In this document: positions 47,267-57,900 of the stretch, one piece after another
How the letters are laid out: every line of letters begins with the position of its first letter
Position numbering within the stretch: the first letter of the stretch is position 1
DNA from: Acidobacteriota bacterium
Lineage (GTDB): Bacteria > Acidobacteriota > Blastocatellia > Pyrinomonadales > Pyrinomonadaceae
Length of the DNA stretch: 64,000 bases
NCBI GenBank assembly: GCA_019239425.1
Contig: JAFAZX010000022.1
Span: 55,699 to 119,698, forward strand
Direction: 5' to 3'
Made by a program: the position numbers and the translations under genes
Notes under the pieces: generated by a model
What the model was told of the DNA's origin: nothing
Seen by the model: the letters and a program-made list of their open reading frames with translations, nothing else
Databases searched by the model: none

Positions 47267-48408
47267 TTATAGCACCGGCGACCGCATGAGCGCGGCGCGC
47301 GCGGCGAGTGCGGCGCGCGCCGCCTCCTCGGGCGTGGCGGCGAGCGCGGTGAGGTGGCCCATCTTGCGCCCCTTTCGCGCCTCGGTCTTGCCGTAGAGGT
47401 GGAGCTTGACGTTGGGGAAGGCCGCCGCCGCGCGCCAGTCGGGTTCGCCTTCGGCCCAGAGGTCTCCGAGCAGGTTCGCCATGGCCGCGGGGCTCAGCAG
47501 CTCGGTCGAGCCGAGCGGCAGGCCGCAGACGGCGCGCAGTTGTTGCTCGAACTGGCTGGTCACGTTGGCGTCGAAGGTGAAGTGTCCGGAGTTGTGCGGG
47601 CGCGGCGCCAGCTCGTTGACGAGCAGACGGCCTTCGCGCGTGAGGAAGAACTCGACGCAGGTGACGCCGACCACGTCCAGCTCTTCGAGCACGGCGCGCG
47701 CTATGCGGACGGCCTCGCGCGCCGTGCGCTCTTCGACGTAGGCGGGCGCGACCGAGAGGTCGAGGATGTGCCGGCTGTGCGTGTTCTCGACGACGCCGTA
47801 GTGCTTGAACTCGCCGTCCAGCCCGCGCGCGGCGACGACCGAGACCTCGCGCTCGAAGTCGACGAAGGCTTCGAGGACGCCCTCCTGCCCGCGCAAAGCC
47901 CCGAAGGCCGCGGGCGCTTCTTCATTCGAATTGATGCGCGTCTGCCCCTTGCCGTCGTAGCCGAAGCCGGCGGTCTTCAGGACGGCGGGAAGGCCGACAG
48001 CTTCGAGCGCGCCGGTCAAATCTTCGAGGGTGCGGACGTGGCGGAAGGGCGCGCAGGGGAAGCCGTGCGTCTGCAGGAAGGTCTTCTCGCGCAGGCGGTG
48101 CTGCGTCGTGTGGAGCACCGAGCCGGAAGGGCGCACGTGCGCGAGCTGGGCGGCGGCCTCGACGGCGGCGCTCGGCACGTTCTCGAACTCGAAGGTCACG
48201 ACGGAGACCGAGCGCGCGAACTCGCGGACGGCGTCGAGGTCTTCGTACTCGTGGTCGTACTCTTTATCCGCGACCTGGCCCGTGGGCGTGTCGGCGTCGG
48301 GCGAGAAGGTGTGGACGCGGTAGCCCATGCGGCGCGCGGCGATGGCGAACATGCGGCCGAGCTGGCCGCTGCCGAGGACGCCGACGGTTGAGCCGGGCAG
48401 GATGGCTT

Positions 48409-48412
<4 letters not shown>
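47267..48412 (-). CDS. purK: 5-(carboxyamino)imidazole ribonucleotide synthase
   Basis: 381 residues. PurK uses ATP and bicarbonate to convert AIR to N5-CAIR in purine synthesis. It shows the N-terminal [21 protein letters not shown] and an ATP-grasp fold with [16 protein letters not shown] and the metal site [13 protein letters not shown]. The start is the ATG at 48412, which overlaps the stop of purE as ATGA, so the two are coupled. A longer ORF upstream is a shadow within purE. Length matches the family. Confidence 0.95.
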
Positions 48413-48954
<542 letters not shown>

Positions 48955-48972
48955 CGCTTCCGCCCGCCTCCC

Positions 48973-50121
48973 TCAGTAGATGTTGAAGTTATATTCGAGG
49001 ACGACGTACTGCGACACGGGCCGCCCGTCCTTCTGCGCGGGGGTGAACTTGATCCGCTTCGCGGCCTCTATCGCCCTTTCGGTCAGGCCGTGCGGCAGGT
49101 ACCTGACGACCGAGATGTTCGTGACCTCGCCCGTTCGCGAGAGGACGGCGCGCAGGCGCACGACGCCCGTCACGTCGAACTTGCGGGCGGACTCCGTGAA
49201 GCCGGGCTCCGGCTTGGCCGTGATCAGAGCCTTCCGCGTCACCTCCGCCTGCCTGAGCGGCCGGTTCTCTTCGGCGACGGGGGCGGGGGCGCTGTCGCCG
49301 ACCTTCGGGACGGGGGGCAGAGGGCTTGTGTTCAAGGGCGAGACACCGGGGCGCGAGTTGGCGGGCGTCCCGAAGGTTCCCGAAGACCTCAGAGTGCTGA
49401 CGTTCGGCGCGTCACCGACGCCTGAGGCGGGGGCGGCGGCGACGGCGGCGGCAGGCGCGGGCGAATCTTTGACGGCGAAGGATTCGACGAAGCGTTTCGA
49501 GTCCGGCGCGCCCGGGTCGGCGGCCAGCGCGGCCACGACGTAGACGCGCCCGCCGCCGCCGTCGCAGACGTAGACGGGGCCGCCCTCCCGCTCAAGCCTG
49601 ACGGTGTACTCGCGCGCGGGGCGCCCGGCGATGTCGAATTCGAGCCGCAGCGCCATCGACGGCCCGAACATCTTCCGCACGCCCGTTCGCTTCGTCTCGG
49701 CTTCGAGCCGCTCAAGCTCGGGCCTGACCAGAAGCTCCCACGCCAGCTCGGCGACGAGGTCGAGGTAGTGCGACTGGCCGCCGTAGGCCCAGCCCGCGTA
49801 GCTCAGGTGGCGCAGCCTACTTCCGACGTCCTGCGTGTCCCTCAGAGACCAGACGAAGTAGCGCGCCCCGCCTTCCCTCACCATGTAGCGCTGCCCCGCG
49901 GCCGGAAGCTCGCGCGCGCTCACCTCCTGTTCGAGCCGCAGGGGCGCTTTCGGCATGAGCGCCTTGAACTCTTCGCCCGCGGGCGAGACGGCGACCCACT
50001 CGGGCGTCGGCGTCTGGGTCGGGTTCTGGGCGGGGGTCGCGTCCTGCGTGGCGGCCGCGCGCGCGCAGAGAGAGGCTGTGAGGAGCGCGAGCGCCAGACG
50101 CGTGAGAGCTTCCGTCTTCAT
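48973..50121 (-). CDS. Secreted/periplasmic protein with C-terminal TonB domain
   Basis: 382 residues from the ATG at 50121. A signal peptide (LALALLTASLCARAAAT) is followed by a domain with WVAVSPAGEEFKALMPKAP, a type of acidobacterial stress-response or transport-associated fold. A Pro/Ala/Ser linker at about 225-290 leads to a TonB C-terminal domain: GFTESARKFDVTGVVRLRAVL, then AIEAAKRIKFTPAQKDGRPV and a final EYNFNIY. TonB-type domains transfer energy to outer-membrane receptors, but without an ExbB/ExbD-binding N-terminal helix here the role may be different. It lies 18 bp before purE. Confidence 0.75.
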   Translation of the reverse strand: MKTEALTRLALALLTASLCARAAATQDATPAQNPTQTPTPEWVAVSPAGEEFKALMPKAPLRLEQEVSARELPAAGQRYMVREGGARYFVWSLRDTQDVGSRLRHLSYAGWAYGGQSHYLDLVAELAWELLVRPELERLEAETKRTGVRKMFGPSMALRLEFDIAGRPAREYTVRLEREGGPVYVCDGGGGRVYVVAALAADPGAPDSKRFVESFAVKDSPAPAAAVAAAPASGVGDAPNVSTLRSSGTFGTPANSRPGVSPLNTSPLPPVPKVGDSAPAPVAEENRPLRQAEVTRKALITAKPEPGFTESARKFDVTGVVRLRAVLSRTGEVTNISVVRYLPHGLTERAIEAAKRIKFTPAQKDGRPVSQYVVLEYNFNIY

Positions 50122-50143
50122 CGCCTCAGACCCCAAACCGGAT

Positions 50144-50668
50144 TTAGAGGTAGCGCTCCCTAAGTATGCGCACGTGGTGCGCCTCGTGGCCGGCGATGAT
50201 GTAGGCCAGCGCGCGCACGGTGACTTCGTTGTCGCTGGCGGTGCCGCGCCGCGCCCAGGCCTCGGGCGAGAGGTGGCGGAGCAGGTGGAGCGTCGCCGCG
50301 CGCACCGACTCGAACTCGTCGACCAGGCTGGAGAGCGTGCGCGCGTCGAAGTCGACGCCGGCCATCCACTCGTCCTGCTCCATGCTGGGCAGCGGCTGCG
50401 CGTCGCCGCGCGCGAAGGCGAGCGCGCGGTACGAGAAGATGCGCTCGCCGTCGCAGACGTGCCCGACCAACTGCTTGACGCTCCACTTGCCGGGCTCGTA
50501 CCTGTGCGCGCCCTGCTCCTCCGAAAGCCCGCGCAGCAGCGCGAGCGTCTCCGCCCCCTGCCGCTCCAAAGTCTCAACCAAGTCCGCGTCGGGGACGAGC
50601 GACACGTACCTCTCATAGTAAGGCGCGTACTCGTTCGCCTCGGGTCTCACGGGGGCGGGTGCTGACAT
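50144..50668 (-). CDS. DinB-family putative metal-dependent protein
   Basis: 174 residues, a four-helix bundle of the DinB/YfiT type: PGKWSVKQLVGHVCDGERIF (His in helix 2), then MEQDEWMAGVDFDARTLSSL and the C-terminal AGHEAHHVRILRERYL with the second metal-binding His pair. Family members include thiol transferases using bacillithiol or mycothiol, while many are of unknown activity. Length is normal. It starts at an ATG with AGGACGAC upstream and is the first gene of the run DinB, TonB-domain protein, purE, purK. Confidence 0.85.
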   Translation of the reverse strand: MSAPAPVRPEANEYAPYYERYVSLVPDADLVETLERQGAETLALLRGLSEEQGAHRYEPGKWSVKQLVGHVCDGERIFSYRALAFARGDAQPLPSMEQDEWMAGVDFDARTLSSLVDEFESVRAATLHLLRHLSPEAWARRGTASDNEVTVRALAYIIAGHEAHHVRILRERYL

Positions 50669-50695
50669 CTTCAGTCGTCCTTTCTTCGAATTGGT

Positions 50696-50766
50696 TCATC
50701 GGGTCATCGGTTCATTGATTCATTGAGGAAGTCGTTAAATGAATCAATGAACCGATGACCCGATGA
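50696..50766. repeat. Inverted-repeat element, family F (tcatcgggtcatcgg arms)
   Basis: Arms 50696-50724 and 50738-50766 are perfect 29-bp reverse complements made of tcatcgg/tcattga units. It lies between two minus-strand genes, just beyond the stop codon of isocitrate dehydrogenase, and may end its transcript. Confidence 0.9.
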
Positions 50767-50776
50767 GTGAATCCTT

Positions 50777-52231
50777 CTACTCCTGCGCGTGCGAGTAGCC
50801 GGGCTTGCCGTCGAAGTTGTAGAGGTTCTCGGTCTTGATGAAGTCGAGCCCGGCCTCCGCGAAGCGCGAGAGCAGCGTGGCCACCTGCTTGTTCCCGATC
50901 TCGCGCCCGCCCTCGGGCACGAAGCGGCAGCGCCAGTGGTCGGAGCAGAACGTCTCGGTCGCGCCGCCGGGGTAGACCTTCACGCCGCGGTTGGCGATGG
51001 ACGACAACTTCAGCCCCTCGCCCGAGAGCTTCTCTACGACAGCCCCGAGGTCGTTCGCCGAACCACTCGTCCAGTCGAGGTACACGTCGACGCCCGCCAG
51101 CTCCTTGTTCGCGGCGGCCGCCTCGCGCGCCATCCTGCCCGAGAAGGAGCCTTCGCCGCCCTCGCCCGCCTTGTAACTGACGGCCTTCAACTGCGAAGGC
51201 GTCTGCCCCATGCGCGCGACGACCGCCTCGGCGAACTCGCGCGTCCCGACCTTCTCCTTGCTCACGCCTTCCTTGTAGATGTCGTACGTGTGGACGCCGT
51301 CCTCCATCGTCCGGAGCCAGGCGTTGTGCGCGCGCTCGGCCACGTCCGTCTGCCCGACGTGGACGAGCATCATCACCGCGCCCAGGAAAAGCCCCGAGGG
51401 GTTCGCGAGGTTCTGCCCGGCGCGCCGGGGGGCCGAGCCGTGGATGGCCTCGAACATCGCGATGTGCTCGCCGATGTTGGCCGAGCCGGCGAGGCCGACC
51501 GAGCCCGCGATCTGCGCCGCCACGTCCGAGAGCACGTCGCCGTAGAGGTTCGGCAGCACCAGCACGTCGAAGTTCTCCGGCGCGTCGGCGAGCTTGGCCG
51601 AGCCGATGTCCACGATCCAGTGCTCGTTCTCGACGTCCGGGTACTCGGGCGCGATCTCGTCGAAGATTTTGTGGAAGAGGCCGTCCGTGATCTTCATGAT
51701 GTTGTCCTTCGTGAAGCACGTGACCTTCTTCCGGTTGTTGCGCCGCGCGTACTCGAACGCGTAGCGGACGATCTTCTCGGTGCCCGGGCGCGAGATGAGT
51801 TTCAGACACTGCGTGACCTGGCCGGTCTGCCTGTACTCGATGCCGCCGTACACGTCCTCCTCGTTCTCGCGGACGATGACGACGTCCATCACGGGGTGCT
51901 TCGTCTCGACGAACGGGTGGTAAGAGACGCACGGCCTGACGTTCGCGTAGAGCCCGAAGGTCTTCCTGACGGTCACGTTCAGACTCTTGTAGCCCCCGCC
52001 CTGCGGCGTCGTGATCGGGGCCTTGAGGAAGACCTTCGTGCGCCGCAGGCTGTCGAACGCCTCCGGCGCCACGCCCGCCGGGTTCCCCGCGAGATAGACC
52101 TTCTCGCCTATCTCGATCTCTTCGATGTCCAGGCGCGCCCCCGCGCCTTCGAGAATGCGCAGCGTCGCGTCCATGATCTCCGGCCCGATGCCGTCGCCGC
52201 GCGCGACCGTGATGGGAGTTTTTTCCGCCAT
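50777..52231 (-). CDS. icd: Isocitrate dehydrogenase, Thermus type with C-terminal extension
   Basis: About 484 residues. The enzyme oxidises isocitrate to 2-oxoglutarate in the TCA cycle. The N-terminal 330 residues show the beta-decarboxylating dehydrogenase fold: ARGDGIGPEIMDATLRIL, YANVRPCVSYHPFVETKHP, VRENEEDVYGGIEYRQTGQ and the cofactor loop AIHGSAPRRAGQNLANPSG. The C-terminal 140 residues (LAGVDVYLDWTSGSANDLGA ending KTENLYNFDGKPGYSHAQ) are the extension typical of Thermus-like enzymes. Cofactor preference cannot be read with certainty. The ATG at 52231 is preferred over the GTG three codons earlier. Confidence 0.9.
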   Translation of the reverse strand: MAEKTPITVARGDGIGPEIMDATLRILEGAGARLDIEEIEIGEKVYLAGNPAGVAPEAFDSLRRTKVFLKAPITTPQGGGYKSLNVTVRKTFGLYANVRPCVSYHPFVETKHPVMDVVIVRENEEDVYGGIEYRQTGQVTQCLKLISRPGTEKIVRYAFEYARRNNRKKVTCFTKDNIMKITDGLFHKIFDEIAPEYPDVENEHWIVDIGSAKLADAPENFDVLVLPNLYGDVLSDVAAQIAGSVGLAGSANIGEHIAMFEAIHGSAPRRAGQNLANPSGLFLGAVMMLVHVGQTDVAERAHNAWLRTMEDGVHTYDIYKEGVSKEKVGTREFAEAVVARMGQTPSQLKAVSYKAGEGGEGSFSGRMAREAAAANKELAGVDVYLDWTSGSANDLGAVVEKLSGEGLKLSSIANRGVKVYPGGATETFCSDHWRCRFVPEGGREIGNKQVATLLSRFAEAGLDFIKTENLYNFDGKPGYSHAQE

Positions 52232-52678
52232 GATGCCCACTTCCGCCTTTCCGCTTTCCGCCTGAGGTTAATCGCAACTACACGCCGCCACGCGTCGGGA
52301 TTCGCGCCGGCCACCACCCACAAAAATCTTCCTTGAGTGACCGTGAGATATACCACCACGCGGCCGACCCTGACAACCGCCGCTCCATTGAACTCTGTTA
52401 AGGCAAAGCGGGGAAAGCGTTGACCGTGCGCGGGGAGGTGTGCTAGTTTGCGCGACACTCTCCCGTGGTCGGACAGTTTGAGAGGCCCCTTCACTCACCC
52501 CTTGCGCGCGCGGCCGCGGCCCGCGCGCGCGGTCAGTTCGAAGTGCCGGCGCGACACGCCCGGCGCTCCATTCCGCTCCCGACTTCCGTCGGCGGCTTCG
52601 GCCGGGCCGCCGCTCGGGGTCGTCTCGCCGAAGTAGAGCAGTCACCCGAAGACCTACCCTTTACATCAGGAGACTCCT
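52232..52678 (+). other. Divergent intergenic region without a gene
   Basis: 447 bp between icd and the beta-helix protein. It contains a rightward promoter (52420-52449) followed by a long leader of more than 200 nt, rich in GC and free of credible ORFs. A leader of this length could hold a regulatory RNA, but I recognise none. Confidence 0.5.
52420..52449 (+). promoter_or_regulatory. Candidate sigma-70-type promoter for the beta-helix protein gene
   Basis: TTGACC (52420-52425) and TAGTTT (52444-52449) are separated by 18 bp. The start codon at 52679 is about 230 bp away, so the mRNA would have a long leader. Confidence 0.5.
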
Positions 52679-54880
52679 ATGAACCTACCCACTTCGCCCC
52701 TCGGCGCGCACCTGTCGCCCTTCGCGCGCCTCTTCGCCGCCTGCGTGTTCGCCGTCTGCCTGTGCGCCCTCGCGCCCGCCGCGCGCGGCGTCGAGATACA
52801 GGTCGAGGGCCTGCAGGACAGCCTGCTCGGGCCGCCCCAGGATTTCAACATCAACCACTGCACCCTCCGCAAGGCCGTCAACAACGCCAACGACGACTCC
52901 GCGCCCTACCCCCAGTGCCAGGCCGGCTCGGGCGCCGACACCATCGTCTTCAACCTCCCCGGCACGGTCACCTTCGCGCTCGCGGGCGCCAACGAGGAGG
53001 GCGGCGAGACCGGCGACCTCGACGTGACCGACGACCTCACCATCACCGGCCACCCCGACGGCACGACCATCGACGCCGCAGACCTCGACCGAGTCTTCCA
53101 CGTCCACGCGGGCGTCACGCTCACGCTCGTCAACATCCACCTCACCAACGGCCGCTACCCCAACGGCGGCGGCGTCCTCGTCGAGCAGGGCGCGACGCTC
53201 AACCTCATCAACTCGACCATCTCCAGCAGCTTCGCCTTCCAGGGGCCGGGCGGCGGCATCTACGCCTCTTCGAACAGCGTGGTCAACGTCACCAACTCGA
53301 CGCTGAGCGGCAACTCCGCCGAGGATCACGGCGGCGCGATGTTCGTCGAGGGCGGCGCGGTCGTGAACATCACCAACTCGACCATCACCGGGAACTTCAG
53401 CAACACCGGCCTCTGCGGCGGCATCGCCAACGGCGGCGGCACCGTGAACCTGCGCAGCTCCATCGTCGCCGGCAACACGAACCAGTCGGTGATCAACCAA
53501 ATCCCCAACCTCAACGGCGTCTTCCAGAGCCAAGGCTACAACGTCATCGGCGACCTCGGCAGCGCCGCCCCGGCCGACCCCGCCTTCAACGCGCAGGCGA
53601 CCGACCAGGTCGGCGTCGCCAACGCGCAGGTCAACCTCGGCCCGCTCCAGAGCAACGGCGGCCCCGTGCCGACGCACGCGCTTCAGACGGGCAGCGTCGC
53701 GATTGACAAGGGACATTCGAGCGGCTCGGTCGCCGACCAGCGCGGGCTCACACGCCCGTGCGACCTCGCCTCGGTCGCGAACGCCGCGGGCGGCGACGGC
53801 GGCGACGCAGGGGCCTTCGAGGTGCAGGGCGTGTGCGTCGTCCCGCAGCAGCCGCCGGCCGCCAACGACGACAACGCCAACGTAGTTGAAGACAGCGGTG
53901 CCAACCCCATCCCCGTCCTCGCCAACGACACGGACGCGAACGGCGACACGCTCACGGTCTTCTCGGTCACGCAGGGCGCGCACGGCTCCGTCAGCAACAA
54001 CGGCAGCTCGGTCAGCTACACGCCGAACGCGAACTACAACGGGCCGGACTCTTTCACCTACACCGTCTCGGACGGCCACGGCAACTTCGACAGCGCGACC
54101 GTCACGGTCAACGTCCAGGCGGTCAACGACGCGCCCGTGGCGAACAACGACAACTACAACATGAACCAGGACACGACGCTGTCGGTGCTCCCGGCCTCGG
54201 GCGTGCTCGCCAACGACACGGACATTGACAACCCCGTGCAGACGGCCGTGCTCGACTCCGGGCCTGCGCACGCCGCCGCCTTCGGCTTCAACGCCGACGG
54301 CTCGTTCAGCTACACGCCGCACGCGGGCTTCACCGGCGTCGACACGTTCGACTATCACGTCTACGACGGGACGGACAATTCGAACGTCGCCACCGTCACC
54401 ATCAACGTCAAGGACACGCAGGCGCCCTCCGTCGGGTGCGGCGTGAGGAAGGCTCTGCTCTGGCCGCCCAACTCCGACCTCGTGGGCGTCGGCCTCTCGG
54501 TGACGGCGACCGACAACGACGGCGAAGACCCCGCGCTCGTCATCGACGTCTTCAGCGACGAGGACGACGCGGCGCAGCCGGGCGGCATGTCGCCCGACGC
54601 GAAGGACGTGGCCGCAGGGACTCTGCGCCTGCGCGCCGAGCGGAGGGGCGACGCGGACGGCCGCGTCTACGTCATCCGCATCAAGGCGACCGACCAGTCG
54701 AACAACACCAGCTACAGCTACTGCACGGTGGTCGTGCCGCACAGCCAGGGCAAGGCCGACCTCAACGCCGTCAACGCGCAGGCGGCCGCCGCGGTCGCGG
54801 CCTTCGTCGCCAACGGCAACAACCCGCCCGCAGGCTTCTTCCTCGTCGGCGACGGGCCGGCGGTAGGGCCGAAGCAGTGA
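52679..54880 (+). CDS. Secreted protein: right-handed beta-helix, two Ig/cadherin-like domains and a C-terminal domain
   Basis: 733 residues with an AGGAGA ribosome site and a signal peptide ending near APAARG. Residues about 40-380 form a beta-helix of the choice-of-anchor-Q type: CTLRKAVNNAND, TIVFNLPGTVTF, then repeated INSTIS/TNSTLSGN/TNSTITGN rungs and DQRGLTRPCD. Two tandem Ig-like repeats follow (about 395-490 and 490-585), with VLANDTDANGDTL, SYTPNANYNGPDSFTYTVSD and VLANDTDIDNPVQ, typical of calcium-binding adhesins. The end contains a beta domain beginning LLWPPNSDLV. It is probably surface-exposed and adhesive or polysaccharide-binding. No catalytic acid cluster for pectate lyase is visible. 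Confidence 0.82.
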   Translation: MNLPTSPLGAHLSPFARLFAACVFAVCLCALAPAARGVEIQVEGLQDSLLGPPQDFNINHCTLRKAVNNANDDSAPYPQCQAGSGADTIVFNLPGTVTFALAGANEEGGETGDLDVTDDLTITGHPDGTTIDAADLDRVFHVHAGVTLTLVNIHLTNGRYPNGGGVLVEQGATLNLINSTISSSFAFQGPGGGIYASSNSVVNVTNSTLSGNSAEDHGGAMFVEGGAVVNITNSTITGNFSNTGLCGGIANGGGTVNLRSSIVAGNTNQSVINQIPNLNGVFQSQGYNVIGDLGSAAPADPAFNAQATDQVGVANAQVNLGPLQSNGGPVPTHALQTGSVAIDKGHSSGSVADQRGLTRPCDLASVANAAGGDGGDAGAFEVQGVCVVPQQPPAANDDNANVVEDSGANPIPVLANDTDANGDTLTVFSVTQGAHGSVSNNGSSVSYTPNANYNGPDSFTYTVSDGHGNFDSATVTVNVQAVNDAPVANNDNYNMNQDTTLSVLPASGVLANDTDIDNPVQTAVLDSGPAHAAAFGFNADGSFSYTPHAGFTGVDTFDYHVYDGTDNSNVATVTINVKDTQAPSVGCGVRKALLWPPNSDLVGVGLSVTATDNDGEDPALVIDVFSDEDDAAQPGGMSPDAKDVAAGTLRLRAERRGDADGRVYVIRIKATDQSNNTSYSYCTVVVPHSQGKADLNAVNAQAAAAVAAFVANGNNPPAGFFLVGDGPAVGPKQ

Positions 54881-54881
54881 G

Positions 54882-54959
54882 AGAGGGTGCTGGGTGCTGG
54901 GTGCTGGCTAGAAGCCTGTTCTACCCCGGCACCTAGAACCCAGCACCCAGCACCCCTCT
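54882..54959. repeat. Inverted-repeat element, family C, second copy
   Basis: Arms about 54882-54907 and 54935-54959 are reverse complements built from gggtgct units, like 6680-6761. It lies between converging genes. The stop codon of the helicase gene (54933) and its last few codons are inside the element, so the element supplies the C-terminal residues GVLGAGF. Confidence 0.88.
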
Positions 54960-57900
54960 TACGGTGACGTGTTGGCCGTGGACTTCGCCTTCGAAGAGGG
55001 TGCGGGCCGTCTCGCGGCGGAGGCGCTTCCAGAGCGAGCCGCGCTCGTAGGCGTCGAGGTCTTGCGGGATGAGTTCGAAGACGGCGCGCGAGGCGACGAC
55101 GACGAGCTTGCGCTTCGGGCGCGAGACGGCGACGGTGAGGCGGCGCGGCTCTAAAAGGAAGTCGCTCTCGGCGTCGGCGTACTCGCGGTCGGAGACGGTG
55201 GCCGAGACGACTACAAGGTCGCGCTCGCCCCCTTGAAAGCGCTCGACCGTGTCGATGGAGTCGGCGAGGTGCGGCAGGCGCGCGGCGAGCAAAGCCTTCT
55301 GCGCGCGGTGCGGGACGACGACCCCGAGTCCCGTGCGCGCGTCCAGCCCCAGACTTTCCGACGCGGCGCGCGCCAGCGCCGAGACGAGCGCCGCCTCGAA
55401 CTCGTTCGACTGCTGCGAGCCCTCCTCGTCGTGCTCGACGACGACGAGCGCGTGGTCGGGCGCGAGCGCGGCGCGGAGCCACTCCTCCTCTAAGCCTTCA
55501 CACTCTGCGAGGCGCGCGCGGTTGGCGGAGCGGAAGTCGATGCCGTCGGCGGCGTAGACGTGCCGGCGCAGGAAGTCTGCGACCTCTTCGGGGATGCGGA
55601 AGGAGCGGTCGAGCGCGACGCGCGGGAAGCCGAGTTCCTGCAGGTACTCGAAGACGGAGAGGAAGACGCGCGAGCGTTTGAGGTCGCGCCGCTCTTCGGC
55701 GTCCCAGGCGTGCGCGAGGATGGGCGGCATCTGGCGGTGGTCGCCGACGGCGACGAACTGCCCGTCGGCGCGGAGGAAGGCCGCGGCGGTCAGGGCCTCG
55801 GCCAAACCCATCTGCGAAGCCTCGTCCACGACGACGAGGTCGAAGTGCTCGCCCGACCAGTCGACCGCGCGCCCCTTCGAAGCGCCCTGCTTCACCAGAC
55901 GGTACAGGCCGCCCGGAGTCCCGCCGACGACGAGCAGCGGCTCCGTCAGAAGCATCTCCCACTGCCCGAGCGCCGTCAGTTCTTCACCGCCGTCGGGCAG
56001 CACGCGCCCGCAGCCTTCGGGCACCAGGTCGCCCGCGTCGTTGCAGACTTTGACGATCTTTAGTTTCGTTAAGGCAGAAGCCCGACCGTCAGGGAGGGCG
56101 ACATCTCTCTCATCTTCCGCCGGCGCGGGAGACGTACGCCCTCCCTGACGGTCGGGCTTCTGCCCCGCCAGTTCGAGCAGTTGACTCGTCCGCTTCGCGA
56201 CTGATTCGAGCGCGACCGAGACGGCGGCGTGCGTCTTCGCTAAGACCGCGACGCGGAAGGGGCGCGCAGGCGTGGCCTGCGCGAGCATGCGCGAGAGGAT
56301 GGCGAAGCCGAGCGTGTGGCTCTTGCCCGTGCCGGGCGGGCCTTGCAGGACGAGCACGCGCTCTTCGAGGTGCGAGCCGATGACCTCCTCCTGCGCCTGA
56401 GTCAGTCCGTGCGGCTGCTGCGCGCGCGCGGCGAGGCGCGCGATCTCCTGCGCGTCGCGCAGTCGTTTGGGGCGCACGAGCCGGGGCCGCCTGCCCTCCT
56501 CCGTGTCGCTCAGCCACGCGTAGAGGTGGTTGTGGCGCGCGTTGCGGCAAGCCTCGAGGAACTTGTCGGAGTTGAGGTCGTCGGCCATCTCGTCGGCCGT
56601 GTAGAGCACGCCCGCCTCCGGCGCGAAGAGCTGGTGCCTGTAGCGGAACGGCGAGTTCTTAAAGCTCAGGGGGAGCAGTCGCAAAACGACGCCGCGCTCG
56701 TCCAACTCCTCTACCGTCGCGAGCCGCCCGCGCACGAGTCTCAGACCCGTGACCGCGCGCCCTTCGTGGTCGACGAGGGGGTTGAGCACGACCCAGTCGC
56801 CGGCGCGCAGGCGCAGCGCCGGGGACTCCTGCGGCGAGACTTCCGAGCCGTCCGGGGAGGCTGTGCGGAACCACGCGCGCTCGACCCTTTCGCCGTCCTT
56901 CTCGTAACGCTCGCAGCGCAGGACGGCCGTGCGGCCGGTCTCCGCGCGCTCGCGCGGCGGCAGGGAGAGGTGGAGCAGGCGCTCCTGAAAAGAGGTGTGG
57001 TGTTCGAGCAGGAGGAAGTCTTCGAGCGAGCGGCTCAGAGGAACCTCCGAAGGGTCTGCCTCGACCTCGCCCAGACGTGAAAGGTCGAGCGGCTCCTTCT
57101 CGACCTTCCTGTTCTTGTACTTGAAGCTCTCCTCGACGTGCTGCATCGCGCGCGCGCGCGTGAGCGCGAAGTCTCGTATCTGTTCGGCACTCACGCCGAC
57201 GAAGCCGCGCGTTTGCGAGTGCGCCGTGGCAGAAGCCCCACCGTGAGGGAGGGCGTCAGTCTTACGTTGTAGCGTACTGTCAAAGTTGAGACGCCCTCCC
57301 TCACGGTCAGGCTTCTGTAAAAGGCCCCACGCCGCGTAAGCGTATTCGAGCGGTATCTCCGCGCCGAAGCGCGCGGCCGACTCTACTTCAAAGGATGAAG
57401 GCGGAAGGCTGAAGGATGAAGGCACTGCGGTCTGAACTTCATCCTTCAGCCTTCCGCCTTCATCCTTTCTGAAGGTGCGCCGGTTGTCGAAGACGCGCGC
57501 GCGGAAGGTTCGGCGGAAGTCTGTGCGCCCGTCCTCCCATCGAAAGCCGAGCGCGGCGGCCGTCTCGTAGAGGTTCTGGCAGACGGGCGCGAGGTTGAGG
57601 CGCGCGCGCACCTCTTCGGAGAGCAGCGAGACCATCGGCTGCGTGAGCGCCGGACTCGAAGTCAGAAGGTCGTAGAAGGCCGGGACGGCGCAGAGCGCGT
57701 CGAAGTGTCGCGCGAGCGCGTCGAGCAGCGCGCGCTCGCCGCGCGGCGCGAAGGTGTAGAAGTGGAGCGGCGCGAGGAGGGGGTGCTGGGGACTGGGTGC
57801 TGGGTGCTGGGTTGAACCAGCACCCCCTCCTCGTGCCGCGCGCGCCACGGCGGGCAGGAGCTTCTGCACGAAGCGGACGAGCAGCTCGCGCTCGGCGTCG

